Of a stretch of 64,000 nucleotides of DNA, positions 9,064-17,554 are shown one piece after another. Below the pieces are notes generated by a model. That model was not told the origin of the DNA and did not search any database. It worked only from the letters and a program-made list of their open reading frames with translations. The position numbers were made by a program, and so were the translations under genes. Numbering within the stretch: the first letter of the stretch is position 1; every line of letters begins with the position of its first letter. The DNA comes from Synechococcus sp. PCC 6312 (GTDB lineage: Bacteria; Cyanobacteriota; Cyanobacteriia; Thermosynechococcales; Thermosynechococcaceae): NCBI RefSeq assembly GCF_000316685.1, contig NC_019680.1, positions 1,799,501-1,863,500 of the forward strand. Direction: 5' to 3'.

Positions 9064-9270
9064 GCTAACGACTTGCTTGATATTATTGCTGGCTATCCTC
9101 TCCATTTTGGCTTCAGCACCGAAACGGGTCGTGTATTTCACCTGATGGGAGTGCGCTCAGAATTTGGCAAACTTGGGATCACTAGGGTTGGCAATTCCCT
9201 GGAAGAAGCAAAGCCTACTTATGTTCAGGCCATTCAGGTTCTCGATCAAGCCAGTGGCCTGAAATCCTAA
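9064..9270 (+). pseudogene. Partial second copy of the 3' end of the ATP-grasp gene
   Basis: From the CTAACGA preceding LLDIIAGYPLHF to the stop, the frame repeats about 65 C-terminal codons of the ligase gene (compare 8133-8330). Shared stretches include FHLMG, SEFGKLGIT and VLDQAS, and roughly three quarters of residues are identical. No N-terminal part or start context exists, so it is a fragment. The copies flank the gene cassette in direct orientation. The divergence suggests that the second end came from another strain or that the duplication is old. Confidence 0.8.
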
Positions 9271-9313
9271 TCATTGGTAAGGTTAATTTGTTCTGTGCAG
9301 GTGGGAGGAGAGT

Positions 9314-9964
9314 ATGGAGGTTAAGCTGGTATCAATCACGCAGCCGGTGGTAGAAGTTGCTGGGGAGAAATTATCAGCGGAAGGGTTAATGGCCTATTGC
9401 GCCAGGGTCTCCAGTCCCAATCAAGAAAACCCCAACTATGCTAAGCTGCTGGCCTATTGTATTCGCCACGGTCATTGGTCAGTGTTTGAGATGGTAGATA
9501 TGACCGTAGAGATTCTCACCACCCGGATGATTGCCCAGCAGATTTTGCGCCATCGGAGTTTTTCATTTCAAGAATTTAGTCTCCGCTATGCCCAGGCCCA
9601 GGGGTTTGAAACCTATCCCGCCCGCCGTCAAGATGTCAAAAATCGCCAAAACTCCATTGATGATCTGGCAGAATCCGACCAGGCCTGGTTCAAGGCCAGC
9701 CAGCAACAGGTTTGGGAAATGAATTTTGGGTTATATCAAGCCGCTCTGGAGCGGGGCATTGCCAAGGAATGCGCCCGGGCCCTGTTGCCCTTAAATACCG
9801 TGACCCGGATTTATATGAAAGGCTCCGTTCGCTCTTGGATTCACTACTTTCAGGTGCGCTGTGCCCCAGACTGTCAACAGGAACACCGGGAAATTGCCTG
9901 TGGGATTCGGGAAATTTTTCAGGCCCAATTTCCAACCGTAGCAACTGCACTGACTGAGGTTTAA
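9314..9964 (+). CDS. thyX: Flavin-dependent thymidylate synthase
   Basis: The 216-aa protein converts dUMP to dTMP using methylene-tetrahydrofolate and FAD/NADPH in the cytosol. The ThyX signature R-H-R-x(7)-S-x-R is present as [13 protein letters not shown] at 79-91, with GHWSVFEM upstream and the C-terminal [23 protein letters not shown] block giving the second nucleotide-binding arginines. The length is typical. A strong purine-rich site, GGGAGGAGAG, precedes the ATG. It is followed after ~45 bp by a RibD-C type reductase. ThyX releases tetrahydrofolate, so no classical DHFR is needed for this step. Confidence 0.95.
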   Translation: MEVKLVSITQPVVEVAGEKLSAEGLMAYCARVSSPNQENPNYAKLLAYCIRHGHWSVFEMVDMTVEILTTRMIAQQILRHRSFSFQEFSLRYAQAQGFETYPARRQDVKNRQNSIDDLAESDQAWFKASQQQVWEMNFGLYQAALERGIAKECARALLPLNTVTRIYMKGSVRSWIHYFQVRCAPDCQQEHREIACGIREIFQAQFPTVATALTEV

Positions 9965-10007
9965 TCTGTTTCTGCCAATTTCTATAGCCATATAATCTTA
10001 CGAAGAA

Positions 10008-10559
10008 ATGACTGAGGTGGCCTTGATTTGTCGGGTATTCATTGCGACTAGTTTGGATGGATTTATTGCCCGTTCCAATGGGGCGTTAGATTGGCTCCCC
10101 CAAACTCCAGAAGATTCACCAGATTTCACAGACTATGGCTATCAGGCCTTTATGGACAGTGTGGATGGAGTCGTGTTAGGGCGTAATACCTACGAATTGG
10201 TCAAATCCTTTCAGCCTTGGCCCTATGGTAACCGCCCCGTTGTGGTCTTAAGTCATCATTCCTGCAATGTTCCCGCAGCCCTCAGAACTACCGTAACAGT
10301 AATGGCAGCAGTACCAGAGCAAGTGGTGGATTATTTATCAAACCAAGGAATCAGAAGTGTTTATATTGACGGCGGACAAACGATTCAACAGTTCCTTAGG
10401 GCTGGCCTGATTCAGGATTTGATTATTTCCCGGATTCCGATCCTACTGGGAGAAGGGATTCCCCTGTTTGGGGCCCTGACAACCGATATCCCCCTAGTTC
10501 ATCAATACACCCGCTCCTATGACAATGGCCTGGTTCAAAGTCACTATCAGGTTGGCTGA
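10008..10559 (+). CDS. Dihydrofolate reductase-like (RibD C-terminal domain) reductase
   Basis: The 183-aa protein begins RVFIATSLDGFIARSNGALDWL, the opening of the RibD-C/DHFR fold. GVVLGRNTYELV and the NADPH-binding stretch RSVYIDGGQTIQQFLRAGL follow. Members reduce pteridine- or pyrimidine-like substrates with NADPH, and stand-alone members are often of unknown substrate. The location just downstream of thyX on the same strand hints at pterin/folate metabolism, which is inference. Alternative start codons lie within the first ten codons. Confidence 0.8.
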   Translation: MTEVALICRVFIATSLDGFIARSNGALDWLPQTPEDSPDFTDYGYQAFMDSVDGVVLGRNTYELVKSFQPWPYGNRPVVVLSHHSCNVPAALRTTVTVMAAVPEQVVDYLSNQGIRSVYIDGGQTIQQFLRAGLIQDLIISRIPILLGEGIPLFGALTTDIPLVHQYTRSYDNGLVQSHYQVG

Positions 10560-10569
10560 GTGTATCCAT

Positions 10570-11271
10570 TTAGACCGCTACCAGGGCCTGGTTTTGGGAG
10601 AGTTGGCCATCCTCCATGTGAACAATCCGATCCGCAAGATCTAAAATCCGGTTGTCATGGGTGACTAGTAAAATCGTGCAGCCCTGTTCTTGGGCCAGTT
10701 TTTGCATCAGGTTGACCACATCCCGCCCAGAGTGGCTATCCAACGCCGCAGTGGGTTCATCGGCTAAGAGAATTTGGGGACGGCTGACTAAGGCGCGAGC
10801 AATGGCCACCCGCTGTTTTTGCCCCCCAGATAGGTCTTTGGGATAGTAGGCAAGGCGTTCTCCCAGGCCCACTTCGGTCAAAATATCACGGGCTCTGAGA
10901 TTCCACTCGGCTTTGGGATATTGCCCATGAACTTCCAACCCCATGCGGACATTTTGCAACGCGGTTAAACTGCCGTGGAGATTATGGGCCTGGAAAATAT
11001 AGCCATTACGTCGCCGGGCTGTGACTAATTCCAGGGGAGATGCACCACAGAGTTCTTGGCCTTGAACCTTTAAGCTCCCAACCTGAGCCGCCCGTAACCC
11101 ACCAATCAACGAGAGTAATGTGGTTTTACCGGAGCCAGACGGGCCAGTCATAATCACAATTTCCCCCGCCTGAATCTCCAAGTTGATGTTGGCTAGGACT
11201 TGTTTGCGCAGTTCCCCCTGACCAAAGGCGTGACTCAGTCCCTGAATTGAAATCGCTGGTAATGATGCCAT
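10570..11271 (-). CDS. devA: DevA-type ABC exporter ATPase
   Basis: The roughly 233-aa protein has Walker A (GPSGSGKTT), the Q-loop region (GYIFQAHNLHG), the ABC signature LSGGQKQRVAIARAL, Walker B ILLADEP and the switch histidine (LVTHD). It is the nucleotide-binding subunit of a DevBCA (MacB/LolD-like) exporter. ATG at 11271 is chosen because a GGGGG run lies just upstream; a TTG five codons earlier is possible. It is the last gene of devB-devC-devA. In heterocyst formers DevBCA exports glycolipids with TolC; here the substrate is unknown. Confidence 0.88.
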   Translation of the reverse strand: MASLPAISIQGLSHAFGQGELRKQVLANINLEIQAGEIVIMTGPSGSGKTTLLSLIGGLRAAQVGSLKVQGQELCGASPLELVTARRRNGYIFQAHNLHGSLTALQNVRMGLEVHGQYPKAEWNLRARDILTEVGLGERLAYYPKDLSGGQKQRVAIARALVSRPQILLADEPTAALDSHSGRDVVNLMQKLAQEQGCTILLVTHDNRILDLADRIVHMEDGQLSQNQALVAV

Positions 11272-11308
11272 CAAACTATCCCCCAAATTTCAATTGCATT
11301 TGTTTGCC

Positions 11309-12484
11309 TTAAAAGCTATCAGCCGGGTCAGCCTGTTGCAGTTTGCGGGTGGCTATTATTCCCGAAATTCCACACATACCCAAGGTGACGAGAAACACCA
11401 AAATACTGCGGCCGAGGGTCATGGCAATGGGGAGGCTGGTGGCATTACGAGTCAAAACATACAGGCCCAGAGAAACCCCCAGGCCCGGTATAAACCCCAG
11501 GGCGGCCATAATAATGGCTTCTTCAAAGACAATCCCAAGTAAATAACGATCTCGATAGCCCATAGCTTTGAAGGTGGCATATTCTCCCAAATGAGCATTG
11601 ACATCTGTGGAAAGGACTTGATAGACAATTACGACCCCGACGATAAAGCCCATCACGGTTCCCAGGCCAAAGACAAAGCCAATGGCGGTATTGCGCGTCC
11701 AATAGTCTTTTTCAAATTGAATAAATTCCGCTCTGGTCAAAACCCGCACATCTTCCGGCAATGTGGCTCGTAGGGTTGTGGCCACCTGTTCGGCATCGGC
11801 TCCGGGCTGGAGGCTAATTAATCCGGCACTGACAGCCGTGGCCTGGCGGCGGGGAAACAGTCTTAAAAAACTCTGATCACTCGTAATTAATGTGCCATCC
11901 GTGGCAAAGGACGCGCCAATGGTAAAGGTTTGGCTGAGACGAATTGTGTGGCGTTCAATTTCCGTGGTGACGATCTGGCCCTGCTGGAGTTGGGCGATCA
12001 CGTCTTGATAGTCGCCACGGGAGGCCTGATCAAACAAGTAGTAATCGGGTAGTTTCAGATCATTGAGATGGTTGGCAACTTCTGGGAGAGCTAAGGCCGA
12101 GCGTTCCGGGCTAAAGCCAACAATCAAAATTGCTGTTTTTTGACGGGTTTGGGGGTTACGCCAATCACTGAAGTTCGTATAAAGAGCTTGGGCTGTGGCC
12201 ACGCCAGGAACATTCATGGCCTGGTAGAGTCGCCGCCGGGGAATGGTGGATAAGTTAACCAAGTTGCGGGCCTGGGGGCTAATCAGGACAAGATCTGCGT
12301 TGATGTTTTGGTGAAAGCGGGTATTACTTTCGTAGAGAGCATTCTGAAACCCCAATTGCATAAACATCAAAACATCGGCAAAGGCAATCCCCGCCAAGGC
12401 CACCAAAAAACGACCTTTTTCATGACTCAGTTGCAACCAGCCCAAGGGAGTCCGATTTTTGAGACTGTCTAACCCGGCCTTCAT
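11309..12484 (-). CDS. devC: DevC-type ABC exporter permease
   Basis: The 391-aa protein has one N-terminal membrane helix (about 28-48) and a large extracytoplasmic domain. Three C-terminal helices follow around 270-380 (IGFVFGLGTVMGFIVGVVIVYQVL and following). This is the MacB/FtsX-like topology of DevC. It overlaps the end of devB by four bases (ATGA-type overlap), so the two are translationally linked, and devA follows after ~37 bp. Together with the membrane-fusion protein it forms a trans-envelope exporter. Confidence 0.88.
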   Translation of the reverse strand: MKAGLDSLKNRTPLGWLQLSHEKGRFLVALAGIAFADVLMFMQLGFQNALYESNTRFHQNINADLVLISPQARNLVNLSTIPRRRLYQAMNVPGVATAQALYTNFSDWRNPQTRQKTAILIVGFSPERSALALPEVANHLNDLKLPDYYLFDQASRGDYQDVIAQLQQGQIVTTEIERHTIRLSQTFTIGASFATDGTLITSDQSFLRLFPRRQATAVSAGLISLQPGADAEQVATTLRATLPEDVRVLTRAEFIQFEKDYWTRNTAIGFVFGLGTVMGFIVGVVIVYQVLSTDVNAHLGEYATFKAMGYRDRYLLGIVFEEAIIMAALGFIPGLGVSLGLYVLTRNATSLPIAMTLGRSILVFLVTLGMCGISGIIATRKLQQADPADSF

Positions 12485-13662
12485 GGCATGATCACCACCT
12501 TGACTTGAAGATTGGTATAGCGGGCGGCTTTTTGACTCGAGGCGGGGTCGAGTTTAATCCGGACTTCGACAATGCGGGCATCGGTGTTGGCGGCGGGGTC
12601 GGTGTTGATCACGTTTTGACGGAGGACTTGATACCCGACTTGCTCGACTGTTCCCGCCAATGTCCCCGTCAGAGCTTCACTGCTGATGGTGGCCCCCAGG
12701 CCGGGGTGAAGATGCTTGACATCACTTTCATAGACTTCTGCCACGGCATACATCTGTTGGGTTTGTCCCAGGGAAATAATCCCCTCATTGCCGGGTCGTT
12801 CCCCAGGCCAGGTGTGGATTTTGAGCACTTGTCCAGCTTGGGGAGCCCGAACTTGGGCCAGGGCAAAATTGGCCGTAGCTTCCTTGAGATTGGCCTGGGC
12901 GGCTTGGACTTCGGCCTGGGCAACTTGGATATCCACGGGGCGGACTTCGGCAATCTGGTCAAGGGTGGCTTGGGCCTGTTGGATTTGGTTTTGGCGACTG
13001 GCCTGGGCCCGGCGGAGATTGGATTGGGCTTCTTGGAGGCGTTCTTGGGCCGTATCTCGGGTTAAGCGTTTGCTGTCCAGGAGCGAGGTGGAAATGGCCC
13101 CCTCCCTGGCTAAGGCCCGATGGCGTTGATATTCAATCTCGGCATTGTTGACTTCGGCCTGGAGGCGGCTGACGGTGGCCCTGAGGGCTTGGATATCCCC
13201 TTGGGCTTCGGCGGTAATTTGGGCAATGGTGGCCTGTTGGGCTTTAATTTCTCCCTGTTTAGCTCCGGCTCGGACTTTAGCTAAGTTGGCCTGGGCGACC
13301 TGCACCTGTTTTTGGGCCTGGAGTTGAGCCGCTTGCAACCGAGAGTAACTATCCAAGGTGGCAATTACATCCCCCGCCTTGACCCAATCGCCTTCTTGCA
13401 CCAACAATTCCTCAACTCTTGTCCCCTCGGTTTGGGTTGGGGCGGCCACTTCAATGACTTGGGTTTGGGGTTCAATGCGCCCTAGGGCCGTAATCGTCTC
13501 AGTCACGGGGGCAATAGCCACCTCCTGGGGACGGGATGCGGATTGGGTTTGAGCCATTGTCCAGGCCAGGGAACCGCCAACAACCAGGGTGGCAGATGTA
13601 ATCAAAATGGCAAGAGAGCGGGGGGAGACCTGGGGATATCTTGCGCGGCTGGCTTGGGACAT
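12481..13662 (-). CDS. devB: DevB-type membrane fusion protein (HlyD family)
   Basis: The 393-aa protein has an N-terminal signal-anchor helix (about 15-35), a lipoyl-like half motif (GRIEPQTQVIEVAAPTQTEG) and a long alanine/glutamine-rich coiled coil from ~105 to 260. The second lipoyl/beta-barrel region (VRAPQAGQVLKIHT) follows. It is the periplasmic adaptor linking DevCA to a TolC-like outer channel. The start ATG lies ~15 bp from the first of two palindromic operators, and a TetR gene is divergent, so the operon is probably repressed by that regulator. Confidence 0.88.
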   Translation of the reverse strand: MSQASRARYPQVSPRSLAILITSATLVVGGSLAWTMAQTQSASRPQEVAIAPVTETITALGRIEPQTQVIEVAAPTQTEGTRVEELLVQEGDWVKAGDVIATLDSYSRLQAAQLQAQKQVQVAQANLAKVRAGAKQGEIKAQQATIAQITAEAQGDIQALRATVSRLQAEVNNAEIEYQRHRALAREGAISTSLLDSKRLTRDTAQERLQEAQSNLRRAQASRQNQIQQAQATLDQIAEVRPVDIQVAQAEVQAAQANLKEATANFALAQVRAPQAGQVLKIHTWPGERPGNEGIISLGQTQQMYAVAEVYESDVKHLHPGLGATISSEALTGTLAGTVEQVGYQVLRQNVINTDPAANTDARIVEVRIKLDPASSQKAARYTNLQVKVVIMP

Positions 13663-13676
13663 GGGCTAAACCCCGA

Positions 13677-13691
13677 ACTAAACGGTATAGT
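13677..13691. promoter_or_regulatory. TetR-type operator, copy 1
   Basis: The 15-bp element ACTAAACGGTATAGT is one mismatch from the perfect inverted repeat at 13707-13721. It lies 15 bp upstream of the devB start. Its centre is 30 bp from the centre of the second copy, close to three helical turns, which suits side-by-side dimers on one DNA face. Confidence 0.7.
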
Positions 13692-13706
13692 TTTCTCACT
13701 AAATAG

Positions 13707-13721
13707 ACTATACGGTATAGT
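13707..13721. promoter_or_regulatory. TetR-type operator, copy 2 (perfect palindrome)
   Basis: ACTATACGGTATAGT is a perfect 7+1+7 inverted repeat in the gap between devB and the divergent TetR-family gene. Size and symmetry fit operators of TetR proteins. It could control both promoters. Binding by the neighbouring regulator is inferred from proximity. Confidence 0.75.
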
Positions 13722-13819
13722 TTAGTTAGTCAAGTATTTCTGCGATTTCCGATTAGCCCTGCAGCCGAGGAGAGCGATAGGATATTTATAGTTAAAAAAT
13801 ATTTTTAGGAACCGGCTCC

Positions 13820-14440
13820 ATGACTCCATCTCCGGCCAGTGATAAAGCCGAACAAATCTTGACTGGGGCAATGCAGGCATTTTTGGCTCAGGGTTATGCG
13901 GGCACCAGTATGGATCGAGTGGCCGCCGCGGCGGGGGTCTCAAAGGCGACGGTCTATAGTCACTTTCAAGATAAAGAACGGCTATTCCAGGCCTTGGTGC
14001 GGCGGATGGCCAAACGAAAATTTAGTGAAGTTTTTACGGATATGGATGATCCCAGGCTGGAGGGGGATCCACTGGTGGTTTTTCCGGCGATGGGGCGAAC
14101 AATCATGGCCCGGATGTTAGTGGATTCCGAACATTTAGACTTTATGCGAATGGTAATTGGCGAGTCCGGGCGTTTTCCGCAACTGGCCAAGGCCTGTATC
14201 CAAAACCTGACGAAATATTCCCTCGAGTTTTTAACTCAATATATTGCCGCCCATCCAGAATTCGGTGTGCCTGACCCGGAAGCAACGGCCCGGATTGTCC
14301 TGGGTGCAATGGTCTTTTTTGTTCTCAGCCAGAAGGCGATGCACGGGGAAGAGATTATTCCCATGGATGAAGAGCGAATGATTAATGCTACAGCATTTCT
14401 GTTATTTCGAGACCAGCAGACAGCCACCACCAATACATAG
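13820..14440 (+). CDS. TetR/AcrR-family transcriptional repressor
   Basis: The 206-aa protein has an N-terminal TetR DNA-binding domain: ILTGAMQAFLAQGYAGTS, then the helix-turn-helix VAAAAGVSKATVYSHFQDKERLF at about residues 33-55. A helical ligand-binding/dimerisation domain with an AefR-like C-terminus follows. It is transcribed away from devBCA, and twin 15-bp palindromes occupy the shared gap, so autoregulation plus control of the exporter is likely. The inducing ligand is unknown. The ATG after AGGAACCGGCTCC is used. Confidence 0.88.
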   Translation: MTPSPASDKAEQILTGAMQAFLAQGYAGTSMDRVAAAAGVSKATVYSHFQDKERLFQALVRRMAKRKFSEVFTDMDDPRLEGDPLVVFPAMGRTIMARMLVDSEHLDFMRMVIGESGRFPQLAKACIQNLTKYSLEFLTQYIAAHPEFGVPDPEATARIVLGAMVFFVLSQKAMHGEEIIPMDEERMINATAFLLFRDQQTATTNT

Positions 14441-14458
14441 AACGGCTGACCCTAAGGC

Positions 14459-15169
14459 TTACTCCGGCTGACAGGTTTTGTACCACTGCAAATGGTAGAA
14501 GAGGGGTAGGGCCAGGGTATCCCAGAAAGGCGGTTGAATGTTGGCCTCGGCGAGGGCTTTGGCCGTCCAAGAATTACAGGTGTTCCAGGCCGAATAATGT
14601 CCCGTAGCGGCATAGAAACTACTTTGGGCTTGGCGACTGGGATTAAGGCGGATGGGTCGGTCTTGGGCATCCCGTTCAAAACTGGCCAGCAAAAACTCGG
14701 TCAGGGCCTGGTAGTCCCGTTCGTTAATTCGGAGGGGAATCAGAAAGGTTGCCAAGGGGGCCTGGGGAAGTTGTGGAAAACCCTGGACATGGAGAGTTGC
14801 GGGACTCCGGCCATGAAATAAGGCTCGCCAGGCCTGGTCAGCGGGAATATCCTCAATCCGGGTCAAGTTCCGGTAGAGTTCCCGTTCGCCCCAACCAAAC
14901 CCCAAATATTCAAGATCTGTCCGGGGATTTTCCCCCAGTTGCCCCAATTCCAAATAGTTACGCCAGTTGTTTGTGGGCGTGGTGACGGGCACTAGGATAT
15001 TGGTATGAACATAGTCCCCATAAACATAAATGGTGATTGAGCTAGTGGGGTCTGCCGCTGGGGGGGATGGATTGAACTGTCCCAAGAGCATTGAACAGGG
15101 TGGCACCAGGCCCAATCCTAAGCTCAACAACCCCAAGCCAATTTTTTCTGGCCAATCTTCAAATCCCAT
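14459..15169 (-). CDS. DUF2459 (TIGR02117-type) protein
   Basis: The start is taken at the ATG giving MGFEDWPEKIG, which overlaps the malQ end by 11 bp; an upstream start would reach far into malQ. About 236 aa. An N-terminal hydrophobic segment (IGLGLLSLGLGLVPPCSMLL) suggests a membrane anchor, possibly a lipoprotein with the Cys after VPP. The family motifs YVYGDYVHTNILVP, GFGWGERELYRN and TCNSWTAKALAEA, with a conserved Cys, are present. The biochemical role of this family is unknown. It is probably cotranscribed with malQ. Confidence 0.8.
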   Translation of the reverse strand: MGFEDWPEKIGLGLLSLGLGLVPPCSMLLGQFNPSPPAADPTSSITIYVYGDYVHTNILVPVTTPTNNWRNYLELGQLGENPRTDLEYLGFGWGERELYRNLTRIEDIPADQAWRALFHGRSPATLHVQGFPQLPQAPLATFLIPLRINERDYQALTEFLLASFERDAQDRPIRLNPSRQAQSSFYAATGHYSAWNTCNSWTAKALAEANIQPPFWDTLALPLFYHLQWYKTCQPE

Positions 15170-16784
15170 TATTGTCAGACTCAGTTGCAGTGGCTCCAGT
15201 TTCCGGCGGTGGTGAGGGGTAGCGGCCATAGAGTTGCGTGAGGTATTTGAGGCGTTGTCCCAGACCCCCCTGTAAGTCCTGAAATTCCTCCGGTCTCAAC
15301 CGCCAAGCCCAATTGCCCTCTGGTTTGCTGGGAAAATTCATCCGGGCGGGTGTCCCTAATCCTAATAAATCTTGGACGGGAATGATCGCTTGATTGGCAA
15401 CGGAACTAAAGGCCAAACGAATCAAATCCCAGTGAATCCCCTCATGGGTCATGGCGCCCAAATAATCCCGAATCCGATTTTGCTCCCATTCTCCCAGTTC
15501 CGCAAACCAGCCCACAGTGGTGTTGTTATCGTGTGTTCCGGTATAGACCAAGAAATTACGCTCATAGTTAAACGGCAAAAAAGGGTTGTCAGCACCGCCC
15601 CCAAAGGCAAATTGGAGAATCTTCATACCCGGAAATGCAAACTGATCCCGCAATTCAATGACTTCTGGAGTGATTTCCCCTAAATCCTCCGCCAAAATGG
15701 GTAGCTCCCCTAACTCGGCCTGGACAACTTCAAACAACTTCGCCCCTGGGCCTTTAACCCACTCCCCCTTGATCGCCGTTTCTTCCCCCTGGGGAACTTG
15801 CCAATAGGCCTCAAAGCCTCGGAAGTGATCGACGCGGATTAAATCCATACAGTCAAAAAGCACGCGGAACCGCTCGATCCACCACCGATAGCCCTCTTGT
15901 TCCATGGCCTGCCAGTTGTAGATCGGGTTGCCCCAGAGTTGGCCCGTTTCGCTGAAATAATCCGGGGGAACACCAGCCATTTGGGCCACCAGGCCGGGTT
16001 TGGGGCTTAATTTTTCTGGGGATTCTGTATCTCCGGTCACGGTTGGTACTGCTTGGGGGGATTGGGGCACTAACTCAAACAGATGGGGAAAGGCCCAAAC
16101 ATCCGCACTATCATGGGCGACATAAATGGGAATATCCCCAATCATTTTGATCCCCTTCTGGTTGGCATAGGCCCGCAACCTTGACCATTGCTGAAAGAAG
16201 ATAAACTGCTGAAATTGATAACTAAACACCTGTGGGGCCAGGCGGGCTTCAGCGGCGGTAATGGCTTCTGGGTTTCGCCAGGCCAGGCCAGGTTCCCATT
16301 CATACCAAGGCTGATTTTCTTGCTCATCTTTGAGGGCCATGTAGAGGGCATAGGTCGGGAGCCAAAACGCCATGGCCTGGCAAAATTGCCTAAACTTAGC
16401 GTGATCCTCAGGGGTAGCTTTTTCTTTAAAGACCTGGGCCGCTTTTTGCAAGAGGGCAAGTTTGGCAGGAATCACCCCATCGTAGTCCACCCAATCATGG
16501 GCCGGAAACTGGAGAGCAGACACCGCAGCGGCCTCTAACCATCCCCCTTGAACCAGTTTATCCAGGCTAATCAGCACCGGATTCCCCGCCATCGCCGAAT
16601 AACACATATAGGGAGAGTTGCCGTAGCCGGTGGGGCCAAGGGGAAGCATTTGCCAGAGTTGTTGTCCAGTGTCGGCCATGAAATCAACAAAATCCAAAGC
16701 TGCTTGCCCTAAGTCGCCAATGCCCTGACCACCGGGTAAGGATGTCGGATGAAGGAGTAAACCAGCCGCACGGGGAAAAGGCAT
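15159..16784 (-). CDS. malQ: 4-alpha-glucanotransferase (amylomaltase, GH77)
   Basis: The 541-aa cytosolic enzyme transfers alpha-1,4-glucan segments in glycogen/maltodextrin metabolism. GH77 features are clear: N-terminal RAAGLLLHPTSLPGGQGIGDLG, the sugar-binding GYGNSPYMCYSAMAGNP, the nucleophile-region motif IRVDHFRGFEAYW, the acid/base region PILAEDLGEITPEV and the C-terminal GTHDNNTTVGW. A roughly 25-residue insertion (PQAVPTVTGDTESPEKLSPK) follows the ELVPQSP segment. A DUF2459 gene overlaps its 3' end. Confidence 0.95.
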   Translation of the reverse strand: MPFPRAAGLLLHPTSLPGGQGIGDLGQAALDFVDFMADTGQQLWQMLPLGPTGYGNSPYMCYSAMAGNPVLISLDKLVQGGWLEAAAVSALQFPAHDWVDYDGVIPAKLALLQKAAQVFKEKATPEDHAKFRQFCQAMAFWLPTYALYMALKDEQENQPWYEWEPGLAWRNPEAITAAEARLAPQVFSYQFQQFIFFQQWSRLRAYANQKGIKMIGDIPIYVAHDSADVWAFPHLFELVPQSPQAVPTVTGDTESPEKLSPKPGLVAQMAGVPPDYFSETGQLWGNPIYNWQAMEQEGYRWWIERFRVLFDCMDLIRVDHFRGFEAYWQVPQGEETAIKGEWVKGPGAKLFEVVQAELGELPILAEDLGEITPEVIELRDQFAFPGMKILQFAFGGGADNPFLPFNYERNFLVYTGTHDNNTTVGWFAELGEWEQNRIRDYLGAMTHEGIHWDLIRLAFSSVANQAIIPVQDLLGLGTPARMNFPSKPEGNWAWRLRPEEFQDLQGGLGQRLKYLTQLYGRYPSPPPETGATATESDNNGI

Positions 16785-16849
16785 TTTTTAATCTCTCTGG
16801 GAAATAGGTGCAGTTAAGCAGTCGTTCGGGAGCCTCCCCCAAGGGTAAT

Positions 16850-17171
16850 CTAGTTTTGCCCCCGGCCTGGAATGATTTGGGAAAACTTTAAGTTTGTTGA
16901 TGGGTCATCCTTCGGCCGATTAATCAACTCAATGATCAATTCCCGACCCTCAATCCAGTTCACGTTTATCTCAAAATTAATGATAGTCTCCAAGATAGCT
17001 TTAGTTTCAAAAACTCTCTCAACAGAAACGTGCGCGCGCTGTACAGAACGGGCCTTGACCTCCCTTCAGATGAGAGCCACTTATCCAGGCAGTCCATTCC
17101 CAGTAACGCTCCATTTGACCCTGAACGATAAAATACTCTTGCGCACAATTGACTTCCTTAAGTAACCACAC
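16850..17171 (-). pseudogene. Frameshifted small cyanobacterial gene of unknown function
   Basis: Two minus-strand frames join into one plausible ~106-aa protein. The first, from a GTG at 17171, reads VWLLKEVNCAQEYFIVQGQ and MERYWEWTAWISGSHL up to GPFCTARA. The second reads VSVERVFETKAILETIINF and EINVNWIEGREL to the stop at 16850. The switch of frame falls at the GCGCGCGC run at about 17032-17039, so one extra base there disrupts the gene. Both halves have coding-like composition. It is either a recent pseudogene or a sequencing error. I do not know the family. A TTG at 17243 would overlap the divergent cupin gene. Confidence 0.6.
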
Positions 17172-17219
17172 TAATCCTTGGGGCGCAAACAGTAACAGGA
17201 GATTAACCCCTATTAGACC

Positions 17220-17534
17220 ATGCCTAATCTTTATCAATCCCAAAACCCATCCAATCAGGAAGAGTTTGTCACCCTACTCCATTCCCAGGCCTGGCGGTTA
17301 GAGCAGATTATGTCCCACGGCCAAGCCAGTCCGCCAGGTTTTTGGTACGACCAGGCCGAGGCGGAATGGGTCGCGCTTCTTCAGGGGACAGCCATCTTGG
17401 AAATTGCTAACCAGGGATTAGTCAATCTTGTTGCAGGTGATTATCTTTTGCTCCCGGCCCATTGTCGTCACCGTGTTGTTGAGACATCAGAAAATGCCAT
17501 TTGGTTGGCCCTCCACTTTAGCCCCTCAAGCTAG
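17220..17534 (+). CDS. Small cupin-fold protein
   Basis: The 104-aa protein has a single conserved cupin barrel: GFWYDQAEAEWVALLQGTAIL covers motif 1 and GDYLLLPAHCRHRVVETSE covers motif 2 with a metal-type histidine pair. Motif 1 has few histidines, so metal binding may be weak. Single-domain cupins of this type include sugar isomerase-like and ectoine-synthase-like proteins; no substrate can be given. It is convergent with the gene at 17552. Confidence 0.8.
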   Translation: MPNLYQSQNPSNQEEFVTLLHSQAWRLEQIMSHGQASPPGFWYDQAEAEWVALLQGTAILEIANQGLVNLVAGDYLLLPAHCRHRVVETSENAIWLALHFSPSS

Positions 17535-17554
17535 GATTTTCATCAGGAATCCTA
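17532..17554. terminator. Hairpin between two convergent genes
   Basis: TAGGATT and AATCCTA form a 7-bp stem with a 9-nt loop that overlaps both stop codons of the convergent cupin and membrane-protein genes. It lacks a long T run, so it may be a weak bidirectional terminator. Confidence 0.35.

Noticed and set aside
12505-13552. Long plus-strand frames antisense to devB
   Set aside because: They arise from the Ala/Gln-rich coiled-coil codons of devB read backwards and have no independent motif.
16872-17165. 97-aa plus-strand frame opposite the frameshifted relic
   Set aside because: The minus-strand halves have far better coding character, so this frame is their shadow.
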